The position numbers and the translations under genes were made by a program. From NCBI RefSeq assembly GCF_006539145.1, contig NZ_BJML01000001.1, positions 558,001-622,000 on the forward strand: a stretch of DNA of 64,000 nucleotides. Direction: 5' to 3'. Every line of letters starts with the position of its first letter. The first letter of the stretch is position 1. Origin of the DNA: Microbacterium testaceum. GTDB lineage: Bacteria > Actinomycetota > Actinomycetes > Actinomycetales > Microbacteriaceae. Of the stretch, positions 15,916-23,250 are shown in pieces. The notes below the pieces were generated by a model, which saw only the letters and a program-made list of their open reading frames with translations, was not told the origin of the DNA and searched no databases.

Positions 15916-18075
15916 ATGCCGACTACGGCAACCGCGTCCCGAGGCTCGAGCCAACGACGCAGGAAGACCACGTCATCCCGACGCGACGACGAAGCACCCG
16001 TCATCCCGATCCTCGCCCGCAAGGTGCGCGAGATCGAGGCCAAGGCGCAGCGCGGAAAGCTCGGGCCCACCAACCGCGTCAAGTTCCAGGTGATCGCTTT
16101 CCTCGTGCGCGAGGAGCGCGCCCGGGTCAAGGCCGATACCGAGATCACCGACGCCGCGCGCGCCGAGTTGCTCAAGCGACTCGACGGGGTGGCCACGATC
16201 CTCGCGAAGACCGCCGCGCGCGACACGTCGCTGATCCAGCTGCTCGAGGTCGATCAGGCCACGTCGCCGGTCGCCCGGCGTATGCGCCGCGACTGGCTGC
16301 TCGAGTCCGGTGCCGAGCTGCCGCCCGACGAGCTCATCATCACCGACAACACGCCGAAGGCCGCCCCGGTCGTTCCCGCGGCGCTCGCCGAGAAGCAGGT
16401 CATCCCCGCCTCGATCGAGGCGCGCCAGATGGCGAACCCCTTCCTCGCCCCCGACCTCACGCCCCGCTCGACGGGGGACGCTCCGCGTCGTCGCCTCGAC
16501 GGCTGGGAGCTCATGGGACCGCTGTACAAGGCGTTCGAGACCGGCGCCGGCGGCTCGGCCGCGAGCATGGAGCTGCCGCCCGTCCCCGAGTTCGACCGGC
16601 TCTCGCCGCGCGGGCTCGAGGTCATGCCGCACCAGTCGCGGTTCCTCGAGGCCGTCCGGACCGGGCACCGCTCGTTCCTTCTCGCCGACGAGCCGGGCCT
16701 CGGCAAGACCGCGGAGTCGGTGCTCGCCGCATCCGTGGCCGACGCATACCCGCTGCTGGTCGTCGTCCCCAACGTCGTGAAGATGAACTGGGCCCGCGAG
16801 GTGCAGCGGTGGACGCCGCAGCGACGCGCCACCGTCATCTCGGGCGGCGGTGCCGACATCGACGCCTTCGCCGACATCTTCATCGTCAACTACGAGATCC
16901 TCGACCGGCATCTGTCGTGGCTGTCGTCGATCGGGCTCAAGGGCATCGTCGTCGACGAGGCGCACTTCATCAAGAACCTCACGTCGCAGCGCTCGCAGAA
17001 CGTGCTGGCCCTGGCATCCCGTGTCCGTCAGCAGACCCGCGACCCGCTCCTTCTCGCGCTGACCGGTACCCCGCTGATCAACGACGTCGAGGATTTCGAC
17101 GCGATCTGGCGTTTCCTTGGCTGGACCAACGGCGAGAAGCCCGGTCCCGAGCTGATGGAGAAGCTGGATGCCACGGGCCTCACGCCCGCGGACAAGGCGT
17201 TCTACCCCGAGGCGCGCGAGGCCGTGATCTCGATGGGCATCGTGCGGCGCAAGAAGAAAGACGTCGCCGCCGACCTCCCCGACAAGCTCGTGGCAGACCT
17301 CCCGGTCGAGCTCGACGACGAATACGGCCGGTCGATCCGTCAGGCCGAGCGCGAGCTCGGTGCCCGGCTGGCCGCGAAGTACCGCCGCATCGTCGAGGCG
17401 CGCGGCGACCGGGGCCTCGCCGCCGGCGAGATCGACGACGACATCGTGCGTCTCGTCGCCCACGGTGAGCTCGAGGAATCCAAGGCCGCGGGCTCGGGCA
17501 GCGAGAACGTCTTCACAATGGTCCGCCGCATCGGCCAGGCCAAGGCGCACCTCGCCGCCGACTACGCCGTGCAGTTGCAGCGCTCGGTCGGCAAGGTCGT
17601 GTTCTTCGCCAAGCACATCGACGTGATGGATGCCGCGGAGGCCCACTTCAAAGCCTCCGGCCTCAAGGCCGTGTCGGTGCGCGGCGAGCAGACCTCGACC
17701 GCGCGCCAGGCCGCGATCGACGCGTTCAACAGCGATCCCGACGTGGGCATCGCGGTGTGCTCGCTCACGGCCGCCGGCGTCGGACTGAACATGCAGGCCG
17801 CCTCCAACGTCGTGCTCGCCGAGCTGTCGTGGACCGCGGCCGAGCAGACGCAGGCGATCGACCGCGTGCACCGCATCGGCCAGGAGGAGCCCGTGACCGC
17901 GTGGCGCATCATCGCCGCGCACACGATCGACACCAAGATCGCCGAGCTCATCGACTCGAAGGAGGGCCTCGCGGCCCGCGCGCTCGACGGCCAGGCGATC
18001 GAGCCCGGCTCGAGCGATTCGGTGCAGCTGTCGGCGCTCATGCACCTGCTGCGTCAGGCGCTCGGCGCGGCCTGA
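15916..18075 (+). CDS. SNF2-family DNA-dependent ATPase/helicase
   Basis: The 719-residue protein is a stand-alone SNF2/RAD54-like translocase. A basic N-terminus and a mainly helical region (about 30-230) precede the ATPase core. Walker A GLGKT is at 261-265, DEAH at 347-350, LTGTPL soon after, and motif VI (QAIDRVHRIGQ) at 646-656. The absence of SWIM or HARP domains and the compact core resemble bacterial single-gene SMARCAL1-like members. Its role is probably remodelling of protein-DNA complexes in repair or replication restart. AGGAGGAG at 15907 supports the ATG. No methylase, nuclease or DISARM/Dnd partner lies beside it, so a defence role is not supported. Confidence 0.9.
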   Translation: MPTTATASRGSSQRRRKTTSSRRDDEAPVIPILARKVREIEAKAQRGKLGPTNRVKFQVIAFLVREERARVKADTEITDAARAELLKRLDGVATILAKTAARDTSLIQLLEVDQATSPVARRMRRDWLLESGAELPPDELIITDNTPKAAPVVPAALAEKQVIPASIEARQMANPFLAPDLTPRSTGDAPRRRLDGWELMGPLYKAFETGAGGSAASMELPPVPEFDRLSPRGLEVMPHQSRFLEAVRTGHRSFLLADEPGLGKTAESVLAASVADAYPLLVVVPNVVKMNWAREVQRWTPQRRATVISGGGADIDAFADIFIVNYEILDRHLSWLSSIGLKGIVVDEAHFIKNLTSQRSQNVLALASRVRQQTRDPLLLALTGTPLINDVEDFDAIWRFLGWTNGEKPGPELMEKLDATGLTPADKAFYPEAREAVISMGIVRRKKKDVAADLPDKLVADLPVELDDEYGRSIRQAERELGARLAAKYRRIVEARGDRGLAAGEIDDDIVRLVAHGELEESKAAGSGSENVFTMVRRIGQAKAHLAADYAVQLQRSVGKVVFFAKHIDVMDAAEAHFKASGLKAVSVRGEQTSTARQAAIDAFNSDPDVGIAVCSLTAAGVGLNMQAASNVVLAELSWTAAEQTQAIDRVHRIGQEEPVTAWRIIAAHTIDTKIAELIDSKEGLAARALDGQAIEPGSSDSVQLSALMHLLRQALGAA

Positions 18076-18087
18076 CACGGTCCCTCG

Positions 18088-18122
18088 CGAACGCCCCGGC
18101 CGCTTCGGCGTCGGGGCGTTCG
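18088..18122 (+). terminator. terminator after the SNF2 gene
   Basis: Perfect 11-bp arms CGAACGCCCCG (18088-18098) and CGGGGCGTTCG (18112-18122) with a 13-nt loop that can form its own small stem. Confidence 0.75.
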
Positions 18123-18315
18123 TGCGTGCGGAGGGGGTGCCCGTCTCCTGTTCGCGGCGGGTCGGGTCTCGTCGCGTCGCGTCGCGTCGCGGGAGCGGGC
18201 TGGGGCCCGGCGTCTGACGCCTTCGACGCACGGCGCGGGGCGCAGTTCGAGCGCCCGGGTCTCGGCATCCGCCCGCCCGTCCGTCACCGTGTGGCAGCGG
18301 TCCCGCCCGCGGCGA

Positions 18316-18321
18316 TAGGGT
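18316..18321 (+). promoter_or_regulatory. putative -10 element of pfkA
   Basis: TAGGGT, about 60 bases before the pfkA ATG, giving a leader of roughly 53 nt with AGAGGA as a weak ribosome-binding site. Confidence 0.4.
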
Positions 18322-18380
18322 CGAAGACGGCAACGGCGCCGCCCCCTTCACCCGAATCACAGCACCAGAGGACTCTGCCC

Positions 18381-19409
18381 ATGAAGATCGGCATCCTGAC
18401 CAGCGGCGGCGACTGCCCCGGGCTGAACGCGGTCATCCGTGGCGTCGTGCTCAAGGGCACGACGAACTACGACATCGAATTCGTCGGCATCCGAGACGGC
18501 TGGCGCGGAGTGGTCGACGGCGACTTCTTCCCGCTGACGCGTCACGAGGTGAAGGGCCTGTCCAAGGTCGGCGGCACCATCCTCGGCACGAGCCGCACCA
18601 ACCCCTACGAGGGTGCACGCGGCGGCGCCGAGAACATCTCCAAGACGATGTACGGGCACCGGCTCGACGGCATCCTGGCCATCGGCGGCGAAGGCACGCT
18701 GGCCGCGGCCGACCGTCTGTCGAAGGACGGCATCAACGTGCTCGGCGTCCCCAAGACGATCGACAACGACCTCCGCGCCACCGACTACTCGTTCGGTTTC
18801 GACACGGCCGTCAACATCGCAACGGATGCCATGGACCGCCTCCGAACGACCGGTGACTCGCACCAGCGCTGCATGGTGGCCGAGGTCATGGGCCGTCACG
18901 TCGGCTGGATCGCCCTGCACGCGGGTATCGCCGCGGGTGCCCACGTGATCTGCATCCCCGAGGTGCCGATGTCGATCGACGAGATCGTCGAGCAGGTCAC
19001 CCGCGCGCACGACCGCGGTCGCGCGCCCCTGGTCGTCGTGTCGGAGGGCTTCAAGCTCACGGGCATGGACGAGGCCTTCAGCGACAAGGGCCTCGATGCC
19101 TTCAACCGTCCCCGCCTGGGCGGCATCGGCGAGCTGCTCGCGCCCGAGATCGAGCGCCTCACCGGCATCGAGACCCGTTCCACCGTGCTCGGACACATCC
19201 AGCGCGGCGGTTCGCCCTCGGGCTTCGACCGCGTCCTCGCCACGCGCCTGGGTCTGCATGCCGCCGACGCTCTCCACGAAGGCGCGTGGGGCCAGATGGT
19301 GGCGATGCGCGGCACCGACATCGTGCGCGTCCCCTTCGCCGACGCCCTCGGCGAGCTCAACAGCGTGCCCCTGTACCGCTACGAAGAGGCCGCAGCCCTC
19401 TTCGGCTGA
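18381..19409 (+). CDS. pfkA: 6-phosphofructokinase (actinobacterial group III type)
   Basis: This enzyme phosphorylates fructose-6-phosphate in glycolysis. The 342-residue protein starts MKIGILTSGGDCPGLNAVIRG in the family manner, split here as MKIGILTSGG then DCPGLNAVIR. It has GGEGT at 102-106 and PKTIDND at 124-130. Glycine at the position equivalent to E. coli Gly104 indicates ATP as phosphoryl donor. Lysine at the position equivalent to Gly124 is the pyrophosphate-type residue, and the G/K combination marks the mixed group III enzymes of actinomycetes. The catalytic segment and VMGRHVGWIAL are intact. It is monocistronic, with a strong terminator. Confidence 0.96.
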   Translation: MKIGILTSGGDCPGLNAVIRGVVLKGTTNYDIEFVGIRDGWRGVVDGDFFPLTRHEVKGLSKVGGTILGTSRTNPYEGARGGAENISKTMYGHRLDGILAIGGEGTLAAADRLSKDGINVLGVPKTIDNDLRATDYSFGFDTAVNIATDAMDRLRTTGDSHQRCMVAEVMGRHVGWIALHAGIAAGAHVICIPEVPMSIDEIVEQVTRAHDRGRAPLVVVSEGFKLTGMDEAFSDKGLDAFNRPRLGGIGELLAPEIERLTGIETRSTVLGHIQRGGSPSGFDRVLATRLGLHAADALHEGAWGQMVAMRGTDIVRVPFADALGELNSVPLYRYEEAAALFG

Positions 19410-19423
19410 GCTTCGGTGCGTCG

Positions 19424-19456
19424 ACGCCCCGTCCCGCCTCGTGCGGGGCGGGGCGT
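19424..19456 (+). terminator. terminator after pfkA
   Basis: ACGCCCCGTCCCGC (19424-19437) pairs with GCGGGGCGGGGCGT (19443-19456), 13 of 14 positions, with a 5-nt loop, fifteen bases after the stop. Confidence 0.75.
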
Positions 19457-19529
19457 TGCGCTGTTCGGTGGGGCGTTCGCGCTGTGTGGTGGAGGCGCTG
19501 TGTGGTGGGCGGGCGGGGCGTGCTCAACC

Positions 19530-19620
19530 ATGTCCCGAATTATGCAGTTCATGTCCCACTTTCGGCTGCCTACAGGCCTGTCAGGCAGCCACAGTTGGGA
19601 CATGGCCGCGACCCCGTCGC
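19530..19620 (+). repeat. TGTCCC hairpin unit, copy 1
   Basis: The unit starts with ATGTCCCGA. Exactly 21 bases later comes a 53-bp hairpin (19551-19603) with 21-base arms matching at 17 of 21 and an 11-nt loop containing the palindrome ACAGGCCTGT. A conserved tail (19604-19620, GG-CGCGAC-CC) follows. Copy 2 lies exactly 116 bases downstream, and the left arms of the two copies are identical over 21 bases. Confidence 0.9.
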
Positions 19621-19645
19621 ACTGTCCCGGGCGGGCTACCGTGCA

Positions 19646-19736
19646 ATGTCCCGAACGACGCGACTCATGTCCCACTTTCGGCTGCCTACGGGCCTCTCAA
19701 GCAGCCGAAATTGGGACATGGTCGCGACACCCTCGC
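19646..19736 (+). repeat. TGTCCC hairpin unit, copy 2
   Basis: This has the same organisation as copy 1. The ATGTCCCGA half site is followed after 21 bases by a 53-bp hairpin (19667-19719) whose arms match at 19 of 21 positions. The tail matches copy 1 at 14 of 17 bases. It ends 64 bases before the DUF559 start codon, so it may lie in that gene's promoter. Confidence 0.9.
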
Positions 19737-19800
19737 GATTCACCGCGCCTCCGCCTGTGGACAACCGTCGGAGCGGAGGGAGGAGGCGAGAAGCTGAGGG

Positions 19801-20730
19801 ATGCCGAGCCCTCGCCCTCTCCCCGGACAGCTTCCCCGACACTTCTCTGTCGGCGCCGCCGCCGAGCTGGGGGTCACGCGCGCTCGATTGCGCGCCGGGG
19901 ATCTGAAGACGCCGTTTCACGGCATCCGATCTTCGCAAGCCGCTGAACCCTCGTCTCTTGTCGAGCAGTGCCTGGAGTATGCGCCTCGGCTCACGCCTTG
20001 GCAGTTCTTCAGTCATGAGACGGCGCTCGCCCTCTGGGGGATCTGCACGCCGGAGTGGCCCTATGTACCGCGGATTCACGTGTCCGCACACCGCCCGAGG
20101 AGGGAGCCGCGAACCGACGGGGTCGTCGGCCATCGACTGCAGACCCGCGCACCGGCATTCTCCGCAGGCCGGCACGGCCTGCCGGTGGAGAACCCCGCAC
20201 GTGCATGGCGCCAATGCGGGCGGCTGTGGCCGCTCGATGACCTGGTCGCTGCGGCGGACGCACTCTTGAGCGGCCGATCCCCGTTGGCGAATGCGCAGCA
20301 GTTGCGCTCCGAGATCAGCGAGATGGGCGACGTGCGAGGCGGTGTTCTCCGTGCGGCGATCGGACTCGCTCGGCCTGGCGTGCGGTCTCCGAGGGAGACG
20401 CGTCTGCGTCTTCTGCTCGCTCGGAACGGGCTCCCCACCCCCGAGGTCAATGCCGACATCTTCGACGCACGAGGTTTGTTTGTCGCAGAGATCGACCTCG
20501 CCTTCCCGAGGTGGATGGTCGCTGTCGAGTACGACGGTCGTGTCCATGCGGAAGACGAACGACAATTCGCGCGGGACGCCGACAGATGGGCCGCCATCCG
20601 AGCGGCAGGGTGGGATCACGTGCGGATACTCAGCCATCACCTCTGTGAGGGAGGCGTCCCGGCGGTCGGGTTGGCGCGCGACGCGCTGGTCCGAGCCGGC
20701 TGGCGGCCGGGCCTGTCCGAGCGTCCCTGA
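19801..20730 (+). CDS. AbiEi-like N-terminal domain fused to DUF559 endonuclease-like domain
   Basis: The 309-residue protein has three visible parts. Residues about 15-45 (FSVGAAAELGVTRARLRAGD) look like the winged helix of AbiEi-type antitoxins. Residues 65-140 (FSHETALALWGI, RIHVSAHRPRR, GVVGHRL) match the region that follows it in that family. Residues 195-280 look like DUF559, a Vsr/PD-(D/E)XK relative: SPRETRLRLLL, then AEIDLAFP (Asp232), VAVEYDGRVH (Glu243, Asp245, His249) and RAAGWDHVRI. These residues can form a nuclease active site. Base composition looks lower in GC than its neighbours. The ATG has AGGAGG at 19781-19786, spaced 14 bases. Hairpin repeats flank it on both sides. The biological role is unknown. 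Confidence 0.75.
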   Translation: MPSPRPLPGQLPRHFSVGAAAELGVTRARLRAGDLKTPFHGIRSSQAAEPSSLVEQCLEYAPRLTPWQFFSHETALALWGICTPEWPYVPRIHVSAHRPRREPRTDGVVGHRLQTRAPAFSAGRHGLPVENPARAWRQCGRLWPLDDLVAAADALLSGRSPLANAQQLRSEISEMGDVRGGVLRAAIGLARPGVRSPRETRLRLLLARNGLPTPEVNADIFDARGLFVAEIDLAFPRWMVAVEYDGRVHAEDERQFARDADRWAAIRAAGWDHVRILSHHLCEGGVPAVGLARDALVRAGWRPGLSERP

Positions 20731-20733
20731 CGC

Positions 20734-20786
20734 ATGTCCCAGAAATGGTCGATCGAGCGGGGTTCAGCCAGCCAAAAGTGGGACAC
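20734..20786 (-). repeat. TGTCCC hairpin unit, copy 3 (inverted)
   Basis: This 53-bp unit starts four bases after the DUF559 stop. Read on the minus strand, its first arm (20786-20766) matches the canonical left arm of copies 1 and 2 at 18 of 21 positions; the other arm keeps ATGTCCCA but has diverged. Length and 21-11-21 geometry equal those of copies 1 and 2. Confidence 0.8.
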
Positions 20787-20877
20787 GGTCTGCACCTGAT
20801 GGGACGAGGAGGGGCGTGTCGTCGTCGGTGCCGGGGGTCCCGCGGATTCCGTCCACAGGCTGATGCCCACCCACAGC

Positions 20878-20910
20878 GAACGCCCCGCCGCACGGGGCGA
20901 CGGGGCGTTC
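20878..20910 (-). terminator. terminator after ptrB
   Basis: GAACGCCCCG (20878-20887) and CGGGGCGTTC (20901-20910) are perfectly complementary and lie 17 bases beyond the stop of the minus-strand peptidase gene. Confidence 0.7.
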
Positions 20911-20926
20911 CAGACGCGGGTCGGGC

Positions 20927-23041
20927 TTACTCCGCCAAGCCCAGCACGTCGAGCAGCCACGCGATCTCGAACGCGCGCTCGCGCCAGGCGTTGTAGCGCC
21001 CGCTGACGCCGCCGTGGCCGGCGACCATCTCGCACTTGAGCAGCGCGTCGGCACCGACCTCGCGCAGGCGCGCGACCCACTTCGCGGGCTCCACGTACAT
21101 CACGCGGGTGTCGTTGAGCGAGGTGACAGCGAGGATACGGGGGTACTGGACGCCCTCGCGGACGTTCTCGTACGGCGAGTAGGACTTCATGTAGGCGTAG
21201 ACCTCGGCGTCGTGCAGGGGGTCGCCCCACTCGTCCCACTCGATCACCGTGAGCGGCAGCGAGGGGTCGAGGATGGTGGTCAGCGCGTCGACGAAGGGGA
21301 CGTCGGCCAGCACTCCGGCGAACATCTCGGGTGCGAGGTTCGCCACGGCGCCCATGAGCAGACCGCCGGCGCTCCCTCCCTCGGCGACGATCTGCTCGGG
21401 GGTCGTGTACCCCTCGGCCACCAGGTGGCGGGCCGCGGCGACGAAGTCGGTGAAGGTGTTGCGCTTCGCGCGCATCTTGCCGTCTTCGTACCATTGGCGG
21501 CCCATCTCGCCGCCGCCGCGCACGTGGGCGACGGCGAAGACGACGCCGCGGTCGAGCAGGGAGAGGCGCGGCACCGAGAAGCCCGGCTCGATCGAGTGCT
21601 CGTACGACCCGTAGCCGTACAGGTGCACGGGCCGTGCCGACGCACCGGGCTCGCCGAACGAGCGCTTCCACACCAGCGATACGGGTACCTGCGTGCCGTC
21701 CTCGGCGGGGGCCCACACGCGCGCCTGACCGTAGTCGGCCGGATCGAACCCGCCCAGCACGGGCTGGCGCTTGCGAAGGAGCAACTCGCCGGTCTCGACG
21801 ACGTAGTCGTAGACGGTGCCGGGAGTGACGAACGAGCCGTAGCCGAGGCGCAGCACCGGGGGAGCGTACTCGGGATTGCCGCCCGTGCCGACGCTGTAGA
21901 GGGGTTCGTCGAACCCGATCTCGGTGACGGCACCGTCGGCGTACGACAGCATGCCCAGGCGCGCGAGGCCGTCGCGGCGGTAGCCGACCACGCCCCAGTC
22001 GCGGAAGGTGTCGACGCCCAGCAACCGGTGGCCGGTGCGGTGCGCGATCACCGTCTCGCGCGGTCCCTGGGGGTCGGATGCCGAGACCCGCACGAGCTCG
22101 AAGTCGAGAGCGTCGTCGTTGTGCAGGATGTACAGCACGTCCTCGCCATCGACGACCGCGTGCGAGGAGGAGTACTCGATGCCCTCGCGACGCGGCCACA
22201 CCACTCGGGGTTCGCCGCGGAGGTCGTCCGCATCGAGGATCCATTCCTCGCTCGTGATCGACGAGCCCATCTCGATCATGAGGAAGCGGTCGCTGCGGGT
22301 GAAGTCGGCCCCGACCCAGTATCGGTCGTCGGGCTCGTGGAAGAGCTTCACGTCGTCGCTGACGGGTGTGCCGATCTCGTGCAGCCACACGGTGTCGGGC
22401 CTCCAGGCGTCGTCGACCGTGGTGTACACGATGAAGCGACCGTCGGGCGAAAACGTCGCACCCGAGAAGGTGCCGGGGATCTCGTCGGCGAGCGTCTCGC
22501 CGGTGGTGAGGTCGCGCACGCGAACGGTGTAACGCTCGTCGCCCGCCACGTCGATGCCGTAGAGCATGCGCGTGCCGTCGTTCGAGACCTCGAAGCTCCC
22601 GAGCGAGAAGAATTCGGTGCCCTCGGCCTCGACATTGCCGTCGAACAGCACCTGCTCGCCGGGGACGGCGGTGTCGGGCGAGAGGGTCGGCGGTGTCCAG
22701 TCATCGGGGGAGTCGAGGGGGGCGCGGCACTGGATGCCGTACTGCGCCCCGGCTACGGTGCGGCCGTAGTACCACCAGTCGCCGCGGCGCGCGGGAACCG
22801 ACAGATCGGTTTCGAGGGTGCGGCCCTTGATCTCGCCGAAGATCGTGTCGCGCAGGGGGGCGAGGTGCGCGGTGCGCTCGCCGGTGTAGGCGTTCTCGGC
22901 TTCGAGGTGCGCGATGACCTCGGCGTCGTCTTTCGCGCGCAACCACTCGTAGGGGTCGTCGAACGTGTCTCCGTGGTGGGTGCGCGCCACGGGGCGGCGG
23001 TCGGCGACGGGCGGGGTGAGCTTCGGGTCGAGATCGGTCAC
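20927..23041 (-). CDS. ptrB: S9 family oligopeptidase B (protease II)
   Basis: The 704-residue protein is a cytosolic prolyl-oligopeptidase-family serine peptidase, most like oligopeptidase B, which cleaves short peptides after basic residues. An N-terminal beta-propeller region runs to about residue 420. The alpha/beta-hydrolase domain follows, with the nucleophile Ser557 in GGSAGG, aspartate at about 644 in LNDTR and histidine at about 676 in GHGG. No signal peptide is present. The start is GTG, six bases after TAGCGT, so it is probably leaderless. Confidence 0.95.
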   Translation of the reverse strand: MTDLDPKLTPPVADRRPVARTHHGDTFDDPYEWLRAKDDAEVIAHLEAENAYTGERTAHLAPLRDTIFGEIKGRTLETDLSVPARRGDWWYYGRTVAGAQYGIQCRAPLDSPDDWTPPTLSPDTAVPGEQVLFDGNVEAEGTEFFSLGSFEVSNDGTRMLYGIDVAGDERYTVRVRDLTTGETLADEIPGTFSGATFSPDGRFIVYTTVDDAWRPDTVWLHEIGTPVSDDVKLFHEPDDRYWVGADFTRSDRFLMIEMGSSITSEEWILDADDLRGEPRVVWPRREGIEYSSSHAVVDGEDVLYILHNDDALDFELVRVSASDPQGPRETVIAHRTGHRLLGVDTFRDWGVVGYRRDGLARLGMLSYADGAVTEIGFDEPLYSVGTGGNPEYAPPVLRLGYGSFVTPGTVYDYVVETGELLLRKRQPVLGGFDPADYGQARVWAPAEDGTQVPVSLVWKRSFGEPGASARPVHLYGYGSYEHSIEPGFSVPRLSLLDRGVVFAVAHVRGGGEMGRQWYEDGKMRAKRNTFTDFVAAARHLVAEGYTTPEQIVAEGGSAGGLLMGAVANLAPEMFAGVLADVPFVDALTTILDPSLPLTVIEWDEWGDPLHDAEVYAYMKSYSPYENVREGVQYPRILAVTSLNDTRVMYVEPAKWVARLREVGADALLKCEMVAGHGGVSGRYNAWRERAFEIAWLLDVLGLAE

Positions 23042-23047
23042 CGTTCC

Positions 23048-23053
23048 ACGCTA
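23048..23053 (-). promoter_or_regulatory. -10 element of ptrB (leaderless)
   Basis: TAGCGT on the minus strand, 6 nt before the GTG at 23041. Confidence 0.55.
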
Positions 23054-23157
23054 GTGCGCCCGTCCGATGTCGGTCCGCGAGAATACCCAGGATGCCGGCG
23101 TCGCGCCGCCCCGCAAGTTTGACCGCCGAGGTCCTCGGTGAAAGGATGTCGAGGCGA

Positions 23158-23190
23158 CCCCGGTGAACGGGTGTCGAACTCCAGGTGAAC
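23158..23190 (-). promoter_or_regulatory. PHO-box-like direct repeats upstream of pit
   Basis: On the minus strand three consecutive 11-base units read GTTCACCTGGA, GTTCGACACCC and GTTCACCGGGG. The GTTCACC core and 11-base period fit the direct-repeat units bound by actinobacterial PhoP. A further TTTCACCG occurs near 23138-23145 but out of phase. The site lies 60 bases before a phosphate transporter, the expected target. Confidence 0.6.
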
Positions 23191-23250
23191 TCTTCGTTCG
23201 TCGCGCCGATCCCGTCGGCATCCCCTCTTCCTTCTCACGGAAAGCGAACG

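Larger units (their letters stand above)
18076..18380. other. intergenic region between the SNF2 gene and pfkA
   Basis: A terminator hairpin lies at 18088-18122. Four perfect tandem copies of GTCGC lie at 18171-18190. A putative pfkA -10 element lies at 18316-18321. No coding sequence is supported. Confidence 0.7.
19410..19800. other. repeat-rich intergenic region upstream of the DUF559 gene
   Basis: The region contains, in order: the pfkA terminator; three degenerate repeats based on GCGCTGTGTGGTGG (19458-19520); two direct 91-bp copies of a TGTCCC hairpin unit (19530-19620 and 19646-19736); and a purine-rich stretch with AGGAGG before the DUF559 gene. No coding sequence is supported. Confidence 0.8.

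Noticed and set aside
15916..18075. SNF2 ATPase as part of an anti-phage island
   Set aside because: No methylase, nuclease, or other defence partner on either side; neighbours are copA and pfkA.
18171..18190. GTCGC tandem repeat as a functional element
   Set aside because: Four 5-bp copies can arise by slippage in such GC-rich DNA; no associated feature.
19530..19736. Possible CRISPR array
   Set aside because: Only two long palindromic units with a 25-base spacer, no further repeats and no cas genes.
19530..20786. Classical insertion sequence
   Set aside because: The encoded protein has no transposase motifs and no target-site duplication was evident at the outer edges of the repeats.
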